Shown: positions 1 through 6,490, counted from the stretch's first letter. The stretch: DNA of 7,161 nt from Flavobacteriales bacterium CG18_big_fil_WC_8_21_14_2_50_32_9 (GCA_002770955.1 PCUH01000058.1:175-7335), one strand, 5' to 3'. Translations and numbers: made by a program. The notes: a model not told the origin generated them from the letters alone.

Positions 1-522
1 AGCCATTTTATTTACAAATAGAAAATCGCCACGCAATAATTTTTGTTCCATGGATGAAGTTGGAATAGTGAAAGCTTCTAAATAAAAACCTCGTATTAAT
101 GTTGCTGCAACAATGGCAAAAACAATTGCATCAGTCCATTCTCTGGAAGTAGATTTTTTATATTTCTCTGCTTCTTCATAACCAATAAATTTCACTTCTT
201 TGTCAAACCCGATATACGGTAAGTAAATTCCAGCAAATACAATACCCAAGAAATGTTCTTTAAAAGAGGTTTTCCCTAATAATTTCATTAATTCCACAAT
301 AATTCCCATCCAAACAACAAAGCCCAAAAATGGAACATAATAGGTAATTATCCAAAGCCATGATTTTTTTACTGCTTTAACAGCAAGATAAGTAGAGTAA
401 AAAGGAATAAGAGCTTTCCATCCTTCAATGCCTATTTTTTCAAAAATTTTATACAATCCAATGTGAGCAGCAATAAAGTATATTATTGACAGAATGATGA
501 ATGTTGAAATACTAATTTCCAT
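1..522 (-). CDS. lepB: Signal peptidase I, N-terminal part (runs off left edge)
   Basis: Signal peptidase I cuts signal peptides from exported proteins at the outer face of the cytoplasmic membrane. The 174 codons present start at ATG (522) and are open to the window edge, so the C-terminal part of the catalytic domain, including the general-base lysine, is missing here. The segment FTIPTSSMEQKLLRGD (residues 151-166) is the family's serine motif, with catalytic Ser157 directly before Met158 and the conserved Gly-Asp at 165-166. A membrane segment at about 131-150 precedes it. Residues 1-110 form an additional hydrophobic region with predicted membrane segments at about 5-25 and 54-78; such an N-terminal extension is, as I recall, usual in flavobacterial LepB and absent from the short Gram-positive type. 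The gene lies 103 bp downstream of the VTT-family gene on the same strand, and a candidate promoter (553-560) suggests its own transcription start. The assignment is firm. Confidence 0.93.
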   Translation of the reverse strand, partial: MEISISTFIILSIIYFIAAHIGLYKIFEKIGIEGWKALIPFYSTYLAVKAVKKSWLWIITYYVPFLGFVVWMGIIVELMKLLGKTSFKEHFLGIVFAGIYLPYIGFDKEVKFIGYEEAEKYKKSTSREWTDAIVFAIVAATLIRGFYLEAFTIPTSSMEQKLLRGDFLFVNKMA

Positions 523-552
523 AACAAAGATTAAATGATGTAATTAAAAAAG

Positions 553-560
553 CAAATATA
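553..560 (-). promoter_or_regulatory. Candidate -7 promoter element for lepB
   Basis: Read on the minus strand this is TATATTTG, an exact match to the Bacteroidota -7 consensus TAnnTTTG, ending 30 bases before the lepB ATG. No good -33 TTTG element is visible about 19 bases further upstream; the base group there is TTAC. The region is AT-rich, so a chance match is possible. The position in the gap before lepB is what makes it credible. Confidence 0.4.
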
Positions 561-625
561 AATGTTTTATAATGAAAGGGTAAGGTTTTAACATTTTTTA
601 ATAGGGAGGAGGATAAAAACAATAG

Positions 626-1246
626 TTAATCGATAACCTTAAAAATCATTACTCCATAAATAGCAAACCGAACGATACGTAATAATCCATAAAGTAAATA
701 GTTGGTTAAGGGATATTTTATAAGCCCTGCAGCAACGCTTGTAATTGAAAAAGGAACAGGTAGCAATGCTCCAACAATGATAAGTAATCCGCCCCATTTC
801 CGCATATTTTTTACGTGTTTTGCCATTTTCACTTCCAAAAATTCATAAACAGCAGGGAAATAAGCAAAAGTTCTTCCAGCAAAATAAGAAACAATTCCTC
901 CAAAGTAAGATAGAAGAGCTAATATCGTTAGAAAAAACCAAGAGTAATCAGTTTTGGCAGTCCAAGCAATAAAAATTTCGGGAGGAATTAGTCCTAAAAT
1001 TGATTCAGAAGCAAAGAAAACGGCAAAAATACCTACAGGATGAAAGTTTTCAATAACATAACTGAAAATCTCATTTAAATCCATCACTAGAAAGTGGATA
1101 CCAAGAATTGCAAGGATAAAAACAAAAATGGGTAAAATAGATTTTTGTAAAATTACTTTCAAAAAGCTATAAAATCCAGTATATACATAATATTGATGTA
1201 ATAGCTGTAACCTGGATTTTTTCACCCTTTTTCGTATTAGATTCAT
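626..1246 (-). CDS. VTT/DedA-like (SNARE-associated type) membrane protein
   Basis: This is a 206-residue integral membrane protein that I place in the VTT (DedA/TMEM41/VMP1) superfamily. Members are linked to membrane homeostasis and, in some cases, lipid or lipid-carrier translocation; the substrate here is unknown. A basic N-terminus (about 1-30) is followed by hydrophobic segments at about 36-55, 71-95, 101-123, 151-175 and 182-203. Family-like features are the Glu81...ProProGlu (88-90) re-entrant region, the glycine/aromatic stretch with Gly124-Arg125 (GIVSYFAGR, 117-125), and GALLPVPFSITSVAAG (159-174), which corresponds to the second proline-rich re-entrant segment. The arginine that usually follows the proline in classical DedA is not seen, so this is closer to the YqaA-like branch than to DedA proper. 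The ATG at 1246 is the only sensible start. It lies between folP (152 bp upstream) and lepB on the same strand. The family is likely; the function is not determined. Confidence 0.75.
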   Translation of the reverse strand: MNLIRKRVKKSRLQLLHQYYVYTGFYSFLKVILQKSILPIFVFILAILGIHFLVMDLNEIFSYVIENFHPVGIFAVFFASESILGLIPPEIFIAWTAKTDYSWFFLTILALLSYFGGIVSYFAGRTFAYFPAVYEFLEVKMAKHVKNMRKWGGLLIIVGALLPVPFSITSVAAGLIKYPLTNYLLYGLLRIVRFAIYGVMIFKVID

Positions 1247-1398
1247 TGCTTAAAATGAAAGCGAAGTTAAGACTATGTTTTCTTCATTAACTGTTTTCTA
1301 TCATAATTTTAGTTAAACAAGGGTTAAATAACTTTATTTCAAACCATTACTTAATTTCTACCCATAAAGCAGAGAGGTTGGACTTAACAGACAGGCAC
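1247..1398. other. Intergenic gap between folP and the VTT-family gene
   Basis: This 152-bp AT-rich gap lies downstream of folP and upstream of the VTT-family gene, both on the minus strand. I looked for a stem followed by a T run after the folP stop, for a TAnnTTTG element before the VTT start, and for a small ORF or tRNA, and found none that is convincing. It may simply be a leader sequence within a loose minus-strand transcription unit. Confidence 0.5.
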
Positions 1399-2268
1399 TT
1401 ATTCTAAAGCAGCAACTAATTTCACTGCTTCATTTGCTTCTTTTACATCATGCACACGCAATATTGAAGCACCTTTTAATAAGGCAATAGTGTTTAATAC
1501 AGAAGTTCCATTTAGAGCTTGTTGAGGAGTAGTTCCTAACACTTTATTTATCATGGATTTTCTAGAAATCCCAACCAAAATAGGAAGTTCAAAAAGTTGA
1601 AAATCAGCTAAATGATTTAATAAATAATAGTTTTGTTCAAGTGTTTTTCCAAATCCAAAACCAGGGTCAATAATAATATCTGTAATTCCTTTTTTGTGAA
1701 ATAAATTTATTTTTTCTGAAAAATAAAAAATTTCTTCATCCAATATATTTTTTTTTGTTTCAATCTTATGTAAATCAATGAGTTTTGAATTACTATGCAT
1801 AAGAATATATGGAACTTTAAGTTGAGCAACACAAGCTATCATTTTTTTATCGAAATCACCACCTGAAATATCATTTATAATAGCAGCACCATTTTCAATA
1901 CATTTTTCAGCAACAACACTTCTAAAAGTATCAATAGAAAGAATAATATCAGGAAATTCGGCAACTAATAATTTAACAACAGCAAGTGTCCGTTTAAGCT
2001 CTTCTTTTTCTGATACTTCGCATCCGTTTGGACGTGTGGAATATCCGCCAATATCAATTATTTTCGCTCCATTAGTTAGCATAAATAATGTTTTTTCGAT
2101 GATTTCAGTCTCAGAAAAAGTCAATTTTCCATCAAAAAAGGAGTCAGGAGTATGGTTTAATATACCCATAATAGTTGGTTCGTCTAAATTTAATAAAATC
2201 CCTTTACAATTAATAAATTTGTTTTTCAAAAAAAATGTATCTTTCGGGTTTTCTTTTACATTTAACAT
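1399..2268 (-). CDS. folP: Dihydropteroate synthase
   Basis: The enzyme condenses 6-hydroxymethyl-7,8-dihydropterin diphosphate with p-aminobenzoate to give dihydropteroate in cytoplasmic folate synthesis, and it is the sulfonamide target. From the ATG at 2268 the protein has 289 residues, a normal length for this TIM-barrel family. Motifs in order: ILNHTPDSFFDG (36-47, loop 1), IDIGGYSTRP (71-80, loop 2), SIDTF (111-115), INDISGG (131-137), DPGFGFGKT (201-209), GISRKS (233-238) and RVHDV (271-275). Two segments depart from the usual pattern: loop 1 reads NHTPDSFFDGK rather than NVTPDSF-DGG, and the MHM-x-G-x-P segment after the fourth strand is MHSNSK (157-162). An upstream in-frame TTG at 2304 would add 12 residues but would overlap the divergent DUF1599 gene by 21 bases, so I prefer the ATG. 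The function call is firm. Confidence 0.95.
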   Translation of the reverse strand: MLNVKENPKDTFFLKNKFINCKGILLNLDEPTIMGILNHTPDSFFDGKLTFSETEIIEKTLFMLTNGAKIIDIGGYSTRPNGCEVSEKEELKRTLAVVKLLVAEFPDIILSIDTFRSVVAEKCIENGAAIINDISGGDFDKKMIACVAQLKVPYILMHSNSKLIDLHKIETKKNILDEEIFYFSEKINLFHKKGITDIIIDPGFGFGKTLEQNYYLLNHLADFQLFELPILVGISRKSMINKVLGTTPQQALNGTSVLNTIALLKGASILRVHDVKEANEAVKLVAALE

Positions 2269-2283
2269 AATGTCGCTTTTTTT

Positions 2284-2823
2284 ATGCGTAAAACTAACAA
2301 ACAATACGATTCCATCATAGAGATTTGTGCTGAGATATTCACAAAAAAGATGAAAGATTATGGAAGTGCGTGGCGAATTCTGCGAACAAGCTCACTTACA
2401 GATCAAATTTTTATTAAAGCCAAACGAATTAGAACGCTTGAAGAAACAGAAGTAAATAAAGTGGGGGAGGATATTCGTTCGGAATATATTGGGATAGTTA
2501 ATTATTGCATAATGGCGTTAGTTCAATTAGAATTGGGGTACAAAGAGAATACAGAATTACCCTTTGATGAATCATTAAAATTGTATAATAAATATTTTGT
2601 ATTAGCCAAAGAATTGATGCAAAACAAGAACCATGATTATGGTGAAGCATGGAGAGATATGCGTTTGAGTTCCTTAACCGATTTAATTTTAATGAAACTT
2701 TTGAGAACTAAACAAATTGAAGACAATAAAGGAAAAACAATAATTTCGGAAGGTATAGATGCAAATTATTTTGATATGATAAATTATGCTGTTTTTGCAT
2801 TAATAAAACTTGAGAATGTGTGA
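2284..2823 (+). CDS. DUF1599 protein with tandem-duplicated domain
   Basis: This 179-residue soluble protein consists of two copies of one domain. The first copy (about 16-83) has DYGSAWR at 25-31 and SSLTDQIFIKAKR at 36-48. The second (about 108-177) has DYGEAWR at 118-124 and SSLTDLILMKLLR at 129-141. Both copies continue with a Glu-rich stretch and a Y-x-x-(I/M)-x-NY-x-x-x-AL-x-x-LE helix near their ends. This matches the Bacteroidota DUF1599 family, which I recall Pfam also calls a nucleotide-modification-associated domain; the biochemical role is not established. There is no signal peptide or membrane segment, so it should be cytoplasmic. The ATG at 2284 is 15 bp from the divergent folP start, and a partial -7 match (TACATTTA, 2257-2264) lies inside the folP 5' end. 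The membrane protein gene follows after 70 bp. Family assignment is good; no function is offered. Confidence 0.88.
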   Translation: MRKTNKQYDSIIEICAEIFTKKMKDYGSAWRILRTSSLTDQIFIKAKRIRTLEETEVNKVGEDIRSEYIGIVNYCIMALVQLELGYKENTELPFDESLKLYNKYFVLAKELMQNKNHDYGEAWRDMRLSSLTDLILMKLLRTKQIEDNKGKTIISEGIDANYFDMINYAVFALIKLENV

Positions 2824-2838
2824 ATGTGTAGATGTGAG

Positions 2839-2865
2839 AATTATCAATTAATAATTATCAATTAA
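2839..2865. repeat. Two-copy tandem repeat, 14-bp period
   Basis: The 13-mer AATTATCAATTAA occurs at 2839-2851 and again exactly at 2853-2865, one T apart. It sits in the 70-bp spacer between the DUF1599 gene and the DoxX-like gene. It is directly preceded by a GT/GA-rich string (ATGTGAGAAT at 2832-2841) that recurs exactly at 5492-5501 in another spacer of this window. No function is evident; it resembles the short dispersed intergenic repeats I associate with flavobacterial genomes. Confidence 0.7.
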
Positions 2866-2893
2866 CTTTACGAACTTTCAACTGTAAAAAAAC

Positions 2894-4369
2894 ATGAAAA
2901 TACTAGTTAACATTTGCCGAATATTAGTTGGTTCTTTATTTATCGTTTCAGGATTAATAAAAGCCAACGACACGCTCGGATTTAGTTATAAACTAGAAGA
3001 ATATTTTGAAAACGGAGCATTAGCTTATCGAATCAGAGATTGGTTTGGTTGGGATAGCTTTTCTTTAGAATTCCTAATGGAATATGCACTTGCAATTGCT
3101 ATTTTTATGTGCGTTGCCGAAATTGTGCTGGGATTTGCCTTACTTTTTGGAGCAAAAATTAAATTTACACTCTACTCCTTATTAGGGTTAACCATTTTGT
3201 TTTTCTTTTTAACACTTCATACAGCAACTTGCGACCCTTTTGCAACATATAATCAGTTGACAGAAGTAGAGATTAATTCTCAAGAACATTCAATAATGTT
3301 AAACAAGGTTGAAAATAATTCAAAAATTGAAATTTTAAAACAAACCGACAAAACTATTACTTATAAAGAAGAAATGCCAGTACAATGCGTTACTGATTGT
3401 GGCTGTTTTGGAGACGCTATGAAAGGTTCTTTAGGTAGAAGTTTAACGCCTTGGGAATCTTTTATGAAAGATTTAATTTTAATACTATTAATTCTACCTA
3501 TCTTCTTTTATAGAAATAAAATTAAGTCCAACACACAGAATGAAGATTTGATTTTAGGTGTTTTTGCTATTTTATTTGTAACATTATTCTCATGGATTTT
3601 TAGTTGGTATTTTCCTGTGGTTTTCACATTAATAGGGTTTGGAGGTTATTATGGATTAAAAAGAGCATTTAAAAATGATAGTAATCAATGGCTTACTTTT
3701 TTACTTTCATTTCTTATTTCGATAATCTTTATTTACTACACCTATAATCATCTTCCAGTAAAAGATTACAGAGCTTATGCAGTTGGAAAAAGTATTCCTG
3801 AACAAATGACTCTTCCAGAAGGAGCAATACCTGATGTTTATGAAAACATATTCTACTATAAAAACAAAACAACAGGAGAAACTGAAGAATTTCTCGAAAG
3901 TAACTATCCTTGGGATGATGATAACTATGAATTTGTAGATAGAACCACCAAATTAATTAAGGCAGGAGACAAAGCTACGATAACTGATTTTACTATTATT
4001 GGAGAAGATCAGTATGATTTTACAGCTGACTTTATGAACGAAGAAGGATATTTATATTTGTTTGTTGCTCATGATATTTCCAAAACAGCTGTTTCGCCCA
4101 TTAAAAAAATTAATACATTTGCTGACCAATGTTTTGCTGATGGACAATATTTTATTGGGTTGTCTTCGTCATCATATGCTAATATTGAGGAGTTTAGACA
4201 TCAAAACCAAACTATGTTTGATTTTTACACGTGTGATGGAATAACACTTAAAACAATAGTTAGAGCAAATCCAGGGATTGTTCTCTTAAAGAAAGGTGTA
4301 GTAATAGCAAAATGGAACGCTAATGATTTACCACAATATGAAAATGTTAAAAAAACGTATCACAAATAA
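2894..4369 (+). CDS. BT_3928/DoxX-like membrane protein with C-terminal domain
   Basis: This 491-residue protein fits the Bacteroidota BT_3928 family, a DoxX/MauE-type four-helix membrane unit with a C-terminal extension; its biochemical role is unknown. The N-terminus has the DoxX-like signature LFIVSGLIKANDTLGFSYKL (15-34), then hydrophobic segments at about 61-86 and 92-108. A loop of about 50 residues carrying Cys113 leads to CVTDCGCFGDA (165-175), the cysteine motif typical of these proteins. Further membrane segments are at about 192-206, 218-240, 241-255 and 267-284. Residues 285-491 form a soluble domain that looks thioredoxin-like in its hydrophobic pattern (YLYLFVAHDISK, 387-398; GIVLLKKGVVIAKW, 461-474) but has no CxxC active site. 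It is longer than I recall for the family (roughly 360-400), mainly because of the loop before the cysteine motif. The ATG at 2894 begins directly with the membrane segment. The permease gene follows after only 12 bp, implying cotranscription. Confidence 0.82.
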   Translation: MKILVNICRILVGSLFIVSGLIKANDTLGFSYKLEEYFENGALAYRIRDWFGWDSFSLEFLMEYALAIAIFMCVAEIVLGFALLFGAKIKFTLYSLLGLTILFFFLTLHTATCDPFATYNQLTEVEINSQEHSIMLNKVENNSKIEILKQTDKTITYKEEMPVQCVTDCGCFGDAMKGSLGRSLTPWESFMKDLILILLILPIFFYRNKIKSNTQNEDLILGVFAILFVTLFSWIFSWYFPVVFTLIGFGGYYGLKRAFKNDSNQWLTFLLSFLISIIFIYYTYNHLPVKDYRAYAVGKSIPEQMTLPEGAIPDVYENIFYYKNKTTGETEEFLESNYPWDDDNYEFVDRTTKLIKAGDKATITDFTIIGEDQYDFTADFMNEEGYLYLFVAHDISKTAVSPIKKINTFADQCFADGQYFIGLSSSSYANIEEFRHQNQTMFDFYTCDGITLKTIVRANPGIVLLKKGVVIAKWNANDLPQYENVKKTYHK

Positions 4370-4381
4370 AAAAGAAACACA

Positions 4382-5467
4382 TTGTCTAAATTTATTTTAA
4401 AAAGAGTCCTTTATGGATTGTTGGTTCTAGCTGGAGTAATAACCGTTGTGTTTTTACTTTTCAATGTGTTGCCTGGAGACCCAGCTCGTATGCTAATGGG
4501 GCAACGTGCGGATGAAGAATCATTACGAGTAATTCAAAAAGATTTAGGATTAGATCAAACATTATCAACACAATTTGTAATGTATTTGAATGATTTATCT
4601 CCAATTTCAGTCCATAGTTTAGATGAAAACCATTACTTATACCTAGATGAGAATAAATATAGTTACAACAAATTATTTTCTTTTGGAGAAGATAATGTAT
4701 TAGTTTTTAAAACACCCTACCTCAGGCGTTCATATCAAACAAAACGGCAAGTATCAGATATATTATTCGATTACCTACCCGAAACTGCTGTATTAGCTAT
4801 TGCAGCCATGTTGTTTGCAACTTTTTTTGGAATTTTTTTTGGTGTAATTACCGCATTAATGAAAGATACATGGGTAGATAAAACACTTCTTTTTGGTTCA
4901 GTTCTAGGAATGTCAATTCCATCGTTTTACTCTGCAATAATTGTTTCTTGGTTGATAGGTTATGCCTTGCCGCAAGCAACTGGGATTAACTGGTTTAACA
5001 TGACAGGAAGTTTATTTGAGTATGATGATTTAGGAAATGGTGAAATTTTAAAGCTTCGAAACTTGGTTTTGCCTGCGTTTACGTTAGGAATAAGACCTAT
5101 TTCTGCCATTATGCAACTTACACGAAGTTCTATGTTGGATGTAATGTCGCAAGATTATATTAGAACAGCCAGAGCAAAAGGGTTGTCCTTTTTTGTGGTT
5201 GTAATTAAACATGCGTTGAAAAATGCACTTAACCCTGTTGTAACTGCTGTTTCAGGAATGTTTGCAAGTTTACTTGCAGGAGCCTTGTTTGTTGAAATGA
5301 TTTTTGCATGGAAAGGATTAGGTTGGGTGTTGTATGACGCTCTTACTAAATATGATTTGCCTATAGTTATGGGGGGCGTTTTGTTAACTTCAACTATTTT
5401 TGTAATAGTAAATATTTTGGTTGATATTACATACGGATTACTTGATCCAAGAGTGAGAGTGAAATAG
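4382..5467 (+). CDS. ABC transporter permease, DppB/OppB type (TTG start)
   Basis: This 361-residue protein is an inner-membrane permease subunit of a binding-protein-dependent ABC transporter of the peptide/nickel class. The N-terminus (FILKRVLYGLLVLAGVITVV, 4-23) and LPGDPARML (30-38) are typical of DppB/OppB. Later membrane segments lie at about 133-158, 167-195, 226-246, 282-306 and 327-350. The cytoplasmic EAA loop that contacts the ATPase is DYIRTARAKG (258-267) followed by KHALKNALNPVV (276-287). The protein ends in the usual YGLLDPRVR (351-359). A segment of about 70 residues (60-130) between the first two membrane spans is somewhat extended and probably periplasmic. The start is TTG: no in-frame ATG lies upstream of it, and the first internal ATG codons would remove the first membrane segment. 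No partner permease, ATPase or binding protein is in the window, so the substrate is not inferable. Confidence 0.92.
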   Translation: MSKFILKRVLYGLLVLAGVITVVFLLFNVLPGDPARMLMGQRADEESLRVIQKDLGLDQTLSTQFVMYLNDLSPISVHSLDENHYLYLDENKYSYNKLFSFGEDNVLVFKTPYLRRSYQTKRQVSDILFDYLPETAVLAIAAMLFATFFGIFFGVITALMKDTWVDKTLLFGSVLGMSIPSFYSAIIVSWLIGYALPQATGINWFNMTGSLFEYDDLGNGEILKLRNLVLPAFTLGIRPISAIMQLTRSSMLDVMSQDYIRTARAKGLSFFVVVIKHALKNALNPVVTAVSGMFASLLAGALFVEMIFAWKGLGWVLYDALTKYDLPIVMGGVLLTSTIFVIVNILVDITYGLLDPRVRVK

Positions 5468-5630
5468 GAAGCGGGATGTGGGAAAGGAGAAATGTGAGAA
5501 TGTGGAAATTCGTGTATCCGTGGCTAAAATATTAAAAACTTTACGTCTCAGCATCCCGTTCCGATAGCTATTGGTAGTTATCGAGATTGCGAAAAAAAAA
5601 TGAGAGAAAGTTAGAATTAGTTTAAAAAAA
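5468..5630. other. Intergenic spacer with G/A/T tract and repeat-like sequence
   Basis: This 163-bp gap between the permease and tpiA is the longest in the window and differs in composition from its surroundings. From 5461 to 5510 there is only one C on the plus strand (5472), with G/A/T strings such as ATGTGAGAAT (5492-5501), also present at 2832-2841. A segment at 5508-5526 (ATTCGTGTATCCGTGGCTA) and the hairpin at 5562-5583 both resemble repeats I associate with flavobacterial intergenic DNA. An A9 run follows the hairpin. I see no small ORF, tRNA or strong promoter, though a tpiA promoter would be expected here if the gene is not read through from upstream. Confidence 0.5.
5562..5583. repeat. 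Inverted repeat (hairpin) upstream of tpiA
   Basis: CGATAGCTA (5562-5570) pairs with TAGTTATCG (5575-5583) around a TTGG loop, giving nine pairs as RNA with one G-U wobble. It is not followed by a T run on either strand: the adjacent run is A on the plus strand (5592-5600), which on the minus strand lies before the hairpin. So it does not look like an intrinsic terminator. It could be a REP-like intergenic repeat or a leader structure in the transcript reaching tpiA, 47 bases downstream. Confidence 0.5.
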
Positions 5631-6380
5631 ATGAGAAAAAAGATAGTAGCAGGAAATTGGAAAATGAATACTTCTTTTGAGGAAGCAATAACCCTTATTG
5701 AGGAAATTAAGAAATGCACAATTTCGAATGGTTTAGAGCTAATTGTAAATCCTCCATTTGTGTATTGTCAACCCTTGGCTCAATCACTAAAATCTTCAGC
5801 CATTAAATTAGGAGCTCAAAATTGCTCCGAACACCAATCAGGAGCTTTTACTGGAGAAATAGCAGCAACAATGTTACAATCTATTGGAGTAACTTATGTA
5901 ATTATAGGACATTCGGAAAGAAGAAGTTTGTTTAATGAAACAGACGAAACGATTGCAAAAAAAATAAATCAAGCCATTCATTCAAATTTACAACCTATTT
6001 TTTGTTGTGGAGAACAGCTATCAGAAAGAGAAGCAAACAATCATTTTGAAAGAGTAAAAACACAATTAGAAAACGGACTTTTTCATTTGTCAGAAACTGA
6101 CTTTAAAAAAGTAATTATTGCTTACGAACCTGTTTGGGCAATAGGAACAGGTATTACGGCAACTTCAGACCAAGCACAAGAAATGCATCAATTTATAAGA
6201 ACCTTAGTAAGTAAACATTACACACATGAAATAGCAGAAAATTGTTCCATACTCTATGGTGGAAGTTGTAATGCTTCAAATGCAAAAGAACTTTTTTCAA
6301 AACCCGATGTGGATGGAGGACTCATAGGTGGAGCATCACTAAAAGCAGTAGATTTTATAGCTATTGCAAATTCTTTTTAG
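5631..6380 (+). CDS. tpiA: Triosephosphate isomerase
   Basis: The enzyme interconverts dihydroxyacetone phosphate and glyceraldehyde 3-phosphate in glycolysis and gluconeogenesis, in the cytoplasm and as a dimer in the family. The 249-residue length is standard. All hallmark segments are intact: AGNWKMN (7-13, substrate-binding Asn9 and Lys11), IIGHSERR (91-98, electrophilic His94), AYEPVWAIGTG (164-174, catalytic base Glu166 and the flexible phosphate-gripping loop), YGGS (209-212) and GLIGGASL (230-237, phosphate binding). The ATG at 5631 puts the NWK motif at its normal distance from the N-terminus; the bases before it are A-rich with no Shine-Dalgarno, as is common in Bacteroidota. It is on the same strand as the permease but 163 bp away, so cotranscription is uncertain. 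Nothing is missing or unusual. Confidence 0.98.
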   Translation: MRKKIVAGNWKMNTSFEEAITLIEEIKKCTISNGLELIVNPPFVYCQPLAQSLKSSAIKLGAQNCSEHQSGAFTGEIAATMLQSIGVTYVIIGHSERRSLFNETDETIAKKINQAIHSNLQPIFCCGEQLSEREANNHFERVKTQLENGLFHLSETDFKKVIIAYEPVWAIGTGITATSDQAQEMHQFIRTLVSKHYTHEIAENCSILYGGSCNASNAKELFSKPDVDGGLIGGASLKAVDFIAIANSF

Positions 6381-6397
6381 TAAAAAATCCTTTTTTA
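6381..6397. terminator. Possible weak terminator after tpiA
   Basis: Directly after the tpiA stop, TAAAAAA (6381-6387) and TTTTTTA (6391-6397) form a seven-pair inverted repeat around TCC. All pairs are A-T, so the hairpin would be weak. The T run could help transcripts end, but in DNA this AT-rich such a pattern also arises by chance. Confidence 0.25.
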
Positions 6398-6463
6398 TGC
6401 ATCTATCCTAATAATTGAAAAATACTTTTGACTTCTATTTTTCGTTTTTATCTATGGATTTAC

Positions 6464-6471
6464 GATATTTG
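6464..6471 (+). promoter_or_regulatory. Candidate -7 promoter element for the secreted protein gene
   Basis: GATATTTG matches seven of the eight positions of the Bacteroidota -7 consensus TAnnTTTG (the first base differs) and ends 19 bases before the ATG at 6491. A T-rich group ending in TTCG at 6441-6444, 19 bases upstream, is an imperfect -33 element. This is suggestive only, but the gene follows a 110-bp gap and would need its own start if tpiA terminates. Confidence 0.3.
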
Positions 6472-6490
6472 TAAGTTATTCAACTTAAGA

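Noticed and set aside
2269..2304. N-terminal extension of FolP from a TTG at 2304
   Set aside because: The added 12 residues are not family-like and would overlap the divergent DUF1599 gene; an ATG is available at 2268.
2036..2320. Plus-strand ORF of 94 codons
   Set aside because: It lies antisense within folP and overlaps the DUF1599 start in another frame; its translation has no family features, while both overlapping genes are clear.
4062..4244. Plus-strand ORF of 60 codons
   Set aside because: It is an out-of-frame reading of the C-terminal domain of the BT_3928-like protein, with no start signal or recognisable motif.
5562..5600. Intrinsic terminator at the hairpin after the permease
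   Set aside because: The run after the stem is A on the plus strand, and on the minus strand the T run comes before the stem, so neither orientation fits.
5438..5719. Minus-strand ORF of 93 codons spanning the permease end and the tpiA start
   Set aside because: It is antisense to the start of tpiA; the Ser/Phe-rich translation is what an A/G-rich plus strand gives in reverse.
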